DNA from: JAWWBN01 sp033720955
GTDB taxonomy: Bacteria; Acidobacteriota; Thermoanaerobaculia; Multivoradales; JAHEKO01
NCBI GenBank assembly: GCA_033720955.1
Contig: JAWWBN010000045.1
Location: 1-20,012, forward strand
DNA length: 20,012 bases
Direction of reading: 5' to 3'
Shown here: one piece after another, positions 8,099 through 14,545 of the stretch
Position numbering within the stretch: position 1 is the first letter of the stretch
Layout of the letters: the number at the start of each line of letters is the position of its first letter
Translations under genes and position numbers: made by a program
The notes under the pieces: model-generated
What the model was told of the DNA's origin: nothing
The model's database searches: none
What the model saw: only the letters and a program-made list of their open reading frames with translations

Positions 8099-9283
8099 TC
8101 AGCCCCCGCCGGCGGCCCGCTTCTTGCGCTCTTCCAGCCGCCGCAGCCGGTCGAGCAGCTCCTTGCGCCGCTCCTCCACCTCGCGCTCGTAGTCCACCAG
8201 GCTGCCGCTCTCGATCACGTAGACGCGCGGGAACTTCTGGGCGTCGCCCCGCTCGTCGAACTGGATGGTGCCGGTGACGCCGGGGAAGTCCTTGATCTTG
8301 CGCATGCCCTTCCACATGTCGCTGGCGATGGGCCGCTCGAGCTCCTCGAGCGCCTTCGCCAGCACCTTCAGGGCATCGTAGCCATGCGCGGCGTAGAGGT
8401 CGGGGGAGAGGGAGAACTTGGACCGGAAGGCGCTCACGAAGGCGGCGATGTGCTCGTCGTCGCTGTCCGCCTCGAAGACCGCCTGCGTCAGGAAGACACC
8501 CTCGGCGGGCTCTCCCACCTGCTCGATGACCGCGGGGGAGGCGAAGGCCGAGGTGGTGAGGATGGTGCCCACGTATCCGCGGCGGCGCAGCTCGGAGATC
8601 ATGGCGCCCACGTCCTGGGCGTAGGCGGCCACGTACACCGCCGCCGGATCGAGCGTGAGCACCCGGTCGATGAGGCCGGAGAAGTCCGCGGCTCCCGGCG
8701 GGTACTGGATGACGTCCGGCACCTGGCCGCCGTTGCGCTCGAACTCGGTCTTGAAGACCTCCTGGATGCCGCGGGCGTAGGCGTCCTCCTTGGCCAGGAT
8801 GACGACGTTCTCGATCTCCAGCTTGACCGCGGCGAAGTTGCCCATGGTGGTGCCTTCGCGCTGGTCGTTGGGGAAGACGCGGTAGAAGTTCTTCGAGATC
8901 CCGGTCAGCTCGGGGCTGGAGGCCGACGGCGACACCAGGATCCGGTCGTTGCGATCGGCGACCGGCACCATGGCCAGCGCCTCGTCGGTGGTGACGCCGC
9001 CGATGATCGCCATGGCGCCGGCGCTGTAGGCCTGCGCCGCGAGCTCGGCCGCCTGGCCGGGGTCGCCCTCCGAATCGAGGATGTCCAGGGTGAGCTGGTA
9101 CGGGTAGGAGGTGTCGTTCTGCAGCTCCTCGAGCGCCAGCTCCAGGCCCTTGCGGATCTCGATGCCATAGACCTCGTACTGCCCCGTGAGCGGCAGCACG
9201 GCGGCGAACTCGATCTCCTCCCCGGGGCCACAGCCGAAGCTCGTAGCGGCAACCAGACTGCAGATCGCGAGAGATCTTCTCAT
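8099..9283 (-). CDS. Type 1 periplasmic binding lipoprotein (Leu/Ile/Val-binding, Peripla_BP_6 type)
   Basis: 394 residues. A signal peptide ends in SFGC, so Cys18 is the likely lipidated residue although the lipobox is imperfect. The opening EFAAVLPLTGQYEVYG and the later IIGGVTTDEA and VSPSASSPELT are standard for branched-chain amino acid/amide-binding proteins, with two Rossmann-like lobes. The last 30 or so residues are a highly charged helix rich in Glu and Arg, outside the usual fold. GGGGGAG supports the ATG, and a strong promoter lies 38 nt upstream. No livHMGF-like permease or ATPase genes lie nearby, so it either works with a distant transporter or acts as a sensor or receptor. Confidence 0.9.
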   Translation of the reverse strand: MRRSLAICSLVAATSFGCGPGEEIEFAAVLPLTGQYEVYGIEIRKGLELALEELQNDTSYPYQLTLDILDSEGDPGQAAELAAQAYSAGAMAIIGGVTTDEALAMVPVADRNDRILVSPSASSPELTGISKNFYRVFPNDQREGTTMGNFAAVKLEIENVVILAKEDAYARGIQEVFKTEFERNGGQVPDVIQYPPGAADFSGLIDRVLTLDPAAVYVAAYAQDVGAMISELRRRGYVGTILTTSAFASPAVIEQVGEPAEGVFLTQAVFEADSDDEHIAAFVSAFRSKFSLSPDLYAAHGYDALKVLAKALEELERPIASDMWKGMRKIKDFPGVTGTIQFDERGDAQKFPRVYVIESGSLVDYEREVEERRKELLDRLRRLEERKKRAAGGG

Positions 9284-9320
9284 CGGCTCCCCCAGACCCT
9301 ACCCGACGGCAAGTGCCGCG

Positions 9321-9351
9321 ATTATCTCACCCGGATCGCCACCCCTGTCAA
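9321..9351 (-). promoter_or_regulatory. Sigma70-type promoter of the binding-protein gene
   Basis: On the minus strand TTGACA (9351-9346, perfect -35) is followed 19 nt later by GATAAT (9326-9321, 5 of 6 matches to the -10). Transcription would start near 9314, about 30 nt before the ATG at 9283. The spacer is slightly longer than the optimal 17 nt. It lies between the binding-protein gene and the small CxxC gene upstream. Confidence 0.6.
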
Positions 9352-9367
9352 GCGAGGGTCACGGCCC

Positions 9368-9673
9368 TCAATCGAAGTCGAACGGCCGCGCCGGCCGCTC
9401 GTCCGGATTCTCCTCCGCGCGCTTCAGCGCCTCGGCGAACTTCTCCTCCAGGAGCCGTGCCCGGTCGGCCTGCGCCGCCACCTCCCTCTCGAAGACCTGC
9501 TCCGCCTCGGCCTTCTCCTCGCGCATCTGCTGGAAGAGGTCGTCGAAATCGCGTCCTCCCGCGGGAGGCCGCTCGGCGGGGCGGTGGGAGAGGACGGCTC
9601 CGGTTGCCGCGTCGATGACCAGCCGCGACGAGCAGTCGGGGCAGCGCACGGTCAGCTTCCGGCTCCCGGTCAC
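9368..9673 (-). CDS. Small protein with N-terminal CxxC motif and coiled-coil tail, unknown function
   Basis: 101 residues. It opens with VRCPDCSSRLVID, a single CPDC knuckle (Cys11, Cys14) like half a zinc ribbon. A short linker follows, then about 45 residues of charged helix (FDDLFQQMREEKAEAEQ onward), likely a coiled coil. The start is a GTG with AGGA about 9 nt upstream. With only two cysteines, zinc binding would need a dimer, or the motif may be vestigial. It is transcribed away from the M16 genes and lies 84 nt before the binding-protein gene, which has its own promoter. I do not recognise a named family; coding potential is judged from the motif and start signals. Confidence 0.65.
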   Translation of the reverse strand: MTGSRKLTVRCPDCSSRLVIDAATGAVLSHRPAERPPAGGRDFDDLFQQMREEKAEAEQVFEREVAAQADRARLLEEKFAEALKRAEENPDERPARPFDFD

Positions 9674-9718
9674 CCCCCCATCCTACACCCGCCGCGCCGC
9701 CCCTCCGGGCCCACGCGG

Positions 9719-9724
9719 TAGAAT
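9719..9724 (+). promoter_or_regulatory. Possible -10 element for the M16 gene pair
   Basis: TAGAAT (one mismatch to TATAAT) lies in the divergent gap between the small CxxC gene and the M16 pair, about 123 nt upstream of the GTG at 9848. No good -35 is visible. Weak call. Confidence 0.25.
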
Positions 9725-9847
9725 GACCCGACCTGGGGGCGCCGACTTCCGCAACTCGCGCCCCCGCGCCTCGTACAAGACACCCACCCGGCACCGGTGG
9801 CGTCCTCACGCCACGACCCACCCCCGGTGGAATCCAAGGAGACCGAC

Positions 9848-11215
9848 GTGAGACCGAGACGCAAGCAGCCGATCCCCGCTCTCTTCGCCCTGCTCGCCGC
9901 TCTGGCGGCCGGCGCCGCCACGGGCCAGGAGATCTTCCCCTACGAGGTGGCGCAGACGACCCTCGACAACGGCTTCAAGGTGGTCGCGGTGCCCTACGAC
10001 AGCCCCGGGACGGTGGCCTACCTCCTGGTAGTGCGCACCGGCTCGCGCGACGAGGTCGAGCCCGGCCACAGCGGCTTCGCACACTTCTTCGAGCACATGA
10101 TGTTCCGAGGCACCGAGAGCTACTCCACCGAGGAATACAACGACGTGCTCAAGGGGATGGGGGCGGACTCCAACGCCTTCACCAGCGACGACGAGACCAT
10201 CTACTACATCATCGGCCCCTCCGCCCAGCTCGAGAAGATGATGGAGATCGAGTCGGACCGCTTCCGCAACCTCCAGTACAGCGAGGAGGACTTCAAGCGG
10301 GAAGCGCTGGCGGTTCTCGGCGAGTACAACAAGAACATCTCCAACCCCTTCCTGCCGATGTTCGAGAAGATGCGCGAGCTCGCCTTCGAGAAGCACACCT
10401 ACGGCCACACCACGATGGGCTACCTCGAGGACATCAAGGCGATGCCCGGGTACTACGACTACAGCCTGACCTTCTTCGACCGGTACTACCGGCCCGAGAA
10501 CGTCACCCTCCTGGTGGTGGGCGACGTCGAGCCGGAGGGCGTCTACGAGCTGGCGCGCAAGTACTACGGCGACTGGGAGAAGGGCTACCGGCCCCCCGAG
10601 GTGCCGGTGGAGCCGCCGCAGGGCGAGGCCAAGAGCGCTCACATCGAATGGCCGAGCCCCATCAACCCGCATCTGATGATGGGCTACCGCGCTCCGGCCT
10701 TCAGCGACTCGTCGGTGGACACGGCGGCCCTGGACATCATCAGCCAGCTCCTCTTCTCCGAGTCGGCGCCGCTCTACCAGAAGCTGGTGGTCGAGGAGCA
10801 GTGGGTGGACTCGATCGGCGGCAGCTACTCCGACCATCGCGACCCCTACCTGTTCACCGTCTTCGGCCGCATCAAGTCCGAGGAGGTGCTCCCCGAGGTG
10901 CGCGCCGCCATCGACGCCGAGATCGCCAAGCTGCAGAGCGAGCCGGTGGACGAGGAGCGGCTGGAGCGAATCAAGTCCCACCTGCGCTACCAGTTCGCCC
11001 TGGGGCTCGACAGCCCCGACTCGGTGGCTTTCACCATCGCCAACTATCTGGTCCTGACCGGCGATCCGAGCTCCGTGAACCGCGTCTACGAGCAGTACCA
11101 GAACGTCACCCCGGCCGACGTGCAGCGGATCGCCCGGGAGGTCTTCACCGAGTCCAGGCTGACCGCCGTCACGCTCACGCACCCGTCGGAGGGGACGCCC
11201 TCCGCAGGAGGTTGA
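9848..11215 (+). CDS. M16-family zinc metallopeptidase, catalytic subunit
   Basis: 455 residues, secreted. The start is set at the GTG because AAGGAGA (9836-9842) lies 5 nt before it and the protein then begins with a proper signal peptide (MRPRRKQPIPALFALLAALA, cleaved near ATGQE). An upstream in-frame start at 9797 would bury the signal peptide behind 17 residues. The inverted zinc motif HFFEH gives H79 and H83 as zinc ligands and E82 as the base, with E159 (VLGEYNKN) as the third ligand. The C-terminal half is the second, inactive M16 lobe. Such proteins degrade peptides in the periplasm. The next gene supplies a non-catalytic partner. Confidence 0.95.
   Translation: MRPRRKQPIPALFALLAALAAGAATGQEIFPYEVAQTTLDNGFKVVAVPYDSPGTVAYLLVVRTGSRDEVEPGHSGFAHFFEHMMFRGTESYSTEEYNDVLKGMGADSNAFTSDDETIYYIIGPSAQLEKMMEIESDRFRNLQYSEEDFKREALAVLGEYNKNISNPFLPMFEKMRELAFEKHTYGHTTMGYLEDIKAMPGYYDYSLTFFDRYYRPENVTLLVVGDVEPEGVYELARKYYGDWEKGYRPPEVPVEPPQGEAKSAHIEWPSPINPHLMMGYRAPAFSDSSVDTAALDIISQLLFSESAPLYQKLVVEEQWVDSIGGSYSDHRDPYLFTVFGRIKSEEVLPEVRAAIDAEIAKLQSEPVDEERLERIKSHLRYQFALGLDSPDSVAFTIANYLVLTGDPSSVNRVYEQYQNVTPADVQRIAREVFTESRLTAVTLTHPSEGTPSAGG
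11206..11211 (+). promoter_or_regulatory. Shine-Dalgarno site deciding the start of the second M16 gene
   Basis: AGGAGG lies inside the last codons of the first M16 gene, 12 nt before the ATG at 11224. Together with the lipoprotein signal beginning exactly there, it rules out the much longer in-frame reading that extends upstream to 10648. Confidence 0.6.
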
Positions 11216-11223
11216 TCGACGCC

Positions 11224-12765
11224 ATGACCCAACGCGCTCTCCCCCTCGTCCTCGCCGTCCTGACGGTCCTCTCCTGCGCTCCGTCGGCGCAGTCGCCGAT
11301 CGAGGTGGTCACCCTTCCCAGCCCCGACTCGCCGCTGGTGGCCATCCGGCTCATGTTTCGCGTCGGCTCGATCCACGACCCCGCCGGCAAGGAGGGGCTC
11401 TCCGCCCTGACCGCCCTGATGGTCGGCGAGGCGGGCTCGGAGGCGCGGGAGTACTCGGAGCTGATCGACGCCCTCTACCCCATGGCGGCCTCCATCCAGG
11501 TGAGCAGCGACCGCGAGGTCACGGTGATCCGCGGCGAGGTGCACCGCGAGAAGCTGGCCGAGTACGTGGACCTGCTGAAGGAGGTGCTGCTCTCCCCCGG
11601 CTTGCGCGAGAAGGACTTCACCCGCAACCGGAACCAGCTCGAGACCTATCTGACCAACACCCTGCGGGCCTCGAACGACGAGCTTCTGGGCCTCGAGACG
11701 CTGCAGCAGGCGATCTTCGCCGGCCACCCCTACGGCCACGCGCCCCAGGGCTCGGTGAGCTCGCTCCAGGCGATCACGCTCGACGACGTGCGCGCCTTCT
11801 ACAACGAGAACTACACCCAGTCCAACCTGATGCTGGGAGTGGCGGGCGGCTACCCCGACGGCTTCGTCGAGGAGCTGGTCGAGGCGCTCTCGGCGCTGCC
11901 CCGCGGGGAGGCGGGTCTCCTGCCGCTGCCCGAGCCGCCGGGCGTCGAGGGCCGCGACTTCCTCGTCGTCGACAAGCGCACCAACTCGGTGGGGATCCAC
12001 TTCGGCTACCCGCTGCCGATCACCCGCGCCGACGACGACTACTACCCGCTCATGGTGGCCAACAGCTACCTGGGCGAGCACCGCACCTTCTTCGGCCGGC
12101 TGATGACCGAGCTCCGGGGCAAGCGGGGGCTCAACTACGGCGACTACTCGTACATCGAGTACTGGCACCTGCCGCCCTTCACCTCGAACCCGTCGCCCAG
12201 CTACCCCCGCCGCCAGCAGTACTTCTCGGTCTGGGTGCGGCCGGTGGTGCCCGACACCGCCCACTTCGCCCTGCGCAACGCCATCTACGAGGTCGACCGA
12301 CTCGTCGAGCGCGGCCTGACCGAGGAGGAGTTCGCCCTCACCCGCGACTACCTCGTCAACTACTCCAAGCTCTGGGCGCGCACCCTGTCCAACCGGCTGG
12401 GCTTTCTCATGGACAGCCGCTTCTACGGCATGGACTACTACATCGACGAGATCGAGAGTCGTCTGAGCGGACTGACGGTGGAGCAGGTCAACGCGGCGGT
12501 GCGCAAGTACCTCTCGACCGACTCGTTCCAGGGGGTCTTCGTGACCGACAGGGCGGCCGACGTGGTGGCCTACCTGAAGGCGGACGAGCCCAGCCCCATG
12601 ACCTACAACAGCCCGCCCGAGGCCGAGGTGGTGGAGGCCGACAAGACGATCGAGAAGCTGCCCGTTTCGGTGGACGACACGCGGATCATCCCGGTGGACC
12701 AGATGTTCGCCGACGGCGGTCTGCCGGCGCCCGAGAGCGCCGGCTCCGAGACGGCTACCGAGTAG
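11224..12765 (+). CDS. M16-family lipoprotein lacking the zinc motif (partner subunit)
   Basis: 513 residues. A lipoprotein signal peptide ends in VLSC, so Cys18 is the likely lipid anchor. The M16 fold is evident from RVGSIHDPAGKEGLSALTAL, which aligns with the zinc-motif region, but HxxEH is replaced by GLSAL, so it cannot bind zinc there. GHPYGHAPQGS and FYNENYTQSNLMLGV are further M16 signatures. It contains the R/Y-type segment (GKRGLNYGDYSYIEY) typical of the substrate-handling subunit. M16B enzymes commonly work as a catalytic plus non-catalytic pair; the 8-nt gap supports this here. The lipid anchor could tether the pair to a membrane. The final 40 residues are a low-complexity acidic tail. 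Confidence 0.93.
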   Translation: MTQRALPLVLAVLTVLSCAPSAQSPIEVVTLPSPDSPLVAIRLMFRVGSIHDPAGKEGLSALTALMVGEAGSEAREYSELIDALYPMAASIQVSSDREVTVIRGEVHREKLAEYVDLLKEVLLSPGLREKDFTRNRNQLETYLTNTLRASNDELLGLETLQQAIFAGHPYGHAPQGSVSSLQAITLDDVRAFYNENYTQSNLMLGVAGGYPDGFVEELVEALSALPRGEAGLLPLPEPPGVEGRDFLVVDKRTNSVGIHFGYPLPITRADDDYYPLMVANSYLGEHRTFFGRLMTELRGKRGLNYGDYSYIEYWHLPPFTSNPSPSYPRRQQYFSVWVRPVVPDTAHFALRNAIYEVDRLVERGLTEEEFALTRDYLVNYSKLWARTLSNRLGFLMDSRFYGMDYYIDEIESRLSGLTVEQVNAAVRKYLSTDSFQGVFVTDRAADVVAYLKADEPSPMTYNSPPEAEVVEADKTIEKLPVSVDDTRIIPVDQMFADGGLPAPESAGSETATE

Positions 12766-14422
12766 GGCCGCGGCCCGCGGCGCCCGCGCGGATCTCCTCG
12801 AAGCGCTCCACCAGGCGGGCCCGCAGCCCGGGGTCCGTGGTGACCGAGATCGCCTCGCCGAGCAGGTCGAGGCCGCTTTCGACCTCCCCGGCCGCGAGCG
12901 CCCGGTCCGCCGAGCGGATCAGCGTCCAGCGCTCGATCTCCTCGCGGGCGGCGGCCTCGCGCTCGTCTCCGAAGGTGGCGATGGCGCCCCCGGCGAGCGC
13001 CTCCGCCTCCTCCCGGCGGTCGGCGCGCAGATACGCCTGCAGCAGATAGAAGAGGAGATCCACCCGCCCCGGCAGCCGGGCGGTGGCCCGCTCCAGCGGC
13101 GCCACGCCGTCCGCCGGCTCGAGGCCGCCCCCCAGGAGGTGCACCGCCCCCAGCATCGCCTCGGGCTCGGCGAATCCCGGGTCGAGCCGGGTGGCCAGCT
13201 CGAAGACGTCGCGCGCCTCGCGCACCACCGCGGAGCGCCCCTCCCTCCCCGCGACCGGCGCCCCGGTCTCCACCAGGCCGACCAGGTGCCGGCCGTAGAG
13301 GAGGTGGGTCAGGGCGCCGCCGCCGCCCGCCGCGATCGCCTCGCGAAAGAGGGCGTCGGCCTCTTCCAGCCTCCCCTGCCGGTCGCGGAGATGACCGAGC
13401 CCGGCCAGCGCGTCGGCGTAGCCCGGCCGGTACTCGAGGGCCAGGTCGTAGTGCCGCTCGGCCTCGGTCTCGCGCTCCATCCGGCTCAGCAGGTCTCCCA
13501 GGCCCGTCAGCAGCTCCGCGGCGTCCGCCGGTGCCGCCTCGACCCGGGGGACGCCACCCAGCGACTCCAGCGACACCACCGCCACGGGCACCTCCGAGCC
13601 CAGCAGGTACCGGCGCAGCCTCTTCTCCATCTCGTCCAGCCGCAGACCGAAGCTCTCCTCGAAGAGGGCCACCGCCGTCGGTCCGTCGGCGCCCCGCGCC
13701 AGGAAGGCGGCGAGGGCCGGCGCGGTCTCGTCGCCGCGCGAGAGCAGGTAGTGCACCAGCGCCCAGGAGACCGCGTAGAAGCGGCCCTCCTCGAGAGCCT
13801 CGTCGTCGCGGTCGCGACGCGGCGCGGCGAGCACCTCGGCGAGGCCGAGCTCGGCGTTGCGCGCCAGCCACCGTTGGTGCCGCTCCACCGGACGCCCGAT
13901 CACGGCGCGCCCGCCTTCGACGGCGAAGGTGCTGTAGTACTCGGCGAGCCCTTCGTTGAACCACCGCGGCGCGCGGGGGAAGTTCTGCTGCACCAGGTAG
14001 TGCACGTACTCGTGGAGCACCACGGCGAAGGCCCCCAGGTAGCGGGGGTCGGCGTTCAGGGTGATGAAGTTGCCGTCGCGGTGGCTGAGGAACTGCCCCA
14101 GCACCAGCACCCCGCGGCGGTCGGCCGCGGTCTTGTAGGTGGAGTAGCCGTCGGCGTCGCGGAAGGCGTAGATCCGGGTGGGAGCCGACGAGGTGAGCTC
14201 GATCTCCGCCGCCAGACCGGCGAAGACGGCGCGGAAGGCCTCCAGGGTGGCGACGATCTCGGCGGTGCGCTCCGGCGCCGCCTCGGAGTGGATGCGGAAG
14301 TGCGGCGACACGGCCGTCCGCCACTCGTCCACGTGATCCGGCTGCGCCGCCGCGGCCGTCGCCGCGAGCAGAGCGACGATGCCGGCGGCCGCCAGACGGG
14401 GCCGAGAGCGAGGGCGGCGCAT
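12755..14422 (-). CDS. Secreted peptidase-MA-like (HExxH, DUF1570-type) protein with TPR repeats
   Basis: About 555 residues. A signal peptide ends near AAAAQP. The N-terminal domain (about 35-270) carries HEYVH (H and E near 138-142) followed by WFNEGLAEYYS, the gluzincin layout in which the downstream Glu is the third zinc ligand; this matches the peptidase MA/DUF1570 group. The C-terminal half (about 320-550) contains TPR-like helical pairs such as AERHYDLALEYRPGYADAL and ADALFREAIAAG. GTG at 14425 immediately precedes the ATG at 14422; either may be used. Its 3' end overlaps the second M16 gene by 11 nt tail-to-tail. Substrate unknown; the protease assignment rests on the motif only. Confidence 0.85.
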   Translation of the reverse strand: MRRPRSRPRLAAAGIVALLAATAAAAQPDHVDEWRTAVSPHFRIHSEAAPERTAEIVATLEAFRAVFAGLAAEIELTSSAPTRIYAFRDADGYSTYKTAADRRGVLVLGQFLSHRDGNFITLNADPRYLGAFAVVLHEYVHYLVQQNFPRAPRWFNEGLAEYYSTFAVEGGRAVIGRPVERHQRWLARNAELGLAEVLAAPRRDRDDEALEEGRFYAVSWALVHYLLSRGDETAPALAAFLARGADGPTAVALFEESFGLRLDEMEKRLRRYLLGSEVPVAVVSLESLGGVPRVEAAPADAAELLTGLGDLLSRMERETEAERHYDLALEYRPGYADALAGLGHLRDRQGRLEEADALFREAIAAGGGGALTHLLYGRHLVGLVETGAPVAGREGRSAVVREARDVFELATRLDPGFAEPEAMLGAVHLLGGGLEPADGVAPLERATARLPGRVDLLFYLLQAYLRADRREEAEALAGGAIATFGDEREAAAREEIERWTLIRSADRALAAGEVESGLDLLGEAISVTTDPGLRARLVERFEEIRAGAAGRGPTR

Positions 14423-14529
14423 CACGTCGCTATCTTACGGAGGGCTTGGACGAGCCGTCCGCCGGCGCGCCGCGGCCCCCTCGCCTCAGATCGTCGGCGG
14501 AAGAGCTCCAGCGCGCACCCACCATGGGA

Positions 14530-14544
14530 GGCTTCCGAGAAGCC
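14530..14544 (-). terminator. Short hairpin directly after the MGS-SorC gene
   Basis: GGCTTC (14530-14535) and GAAGCC (14539-14544) form a perfect 6-bp stem with a 3-nt loop, starting 1 nt after the TGA of the minus-strand gene. There is no T tract, so this is at best a weak terminator or 3'-end stabiliser. Confidence 0.3.
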
Positions 14545-14545
14545 C

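Noticed and set aside
10648..11223. Upstream extension of the second M16 gene to 10648
   Set aside because: It overlaps the first M16 gene, whose motifs are certain. A Shine-Dalgarno and a lipoprotein signal peptide mark the real start at 11224.
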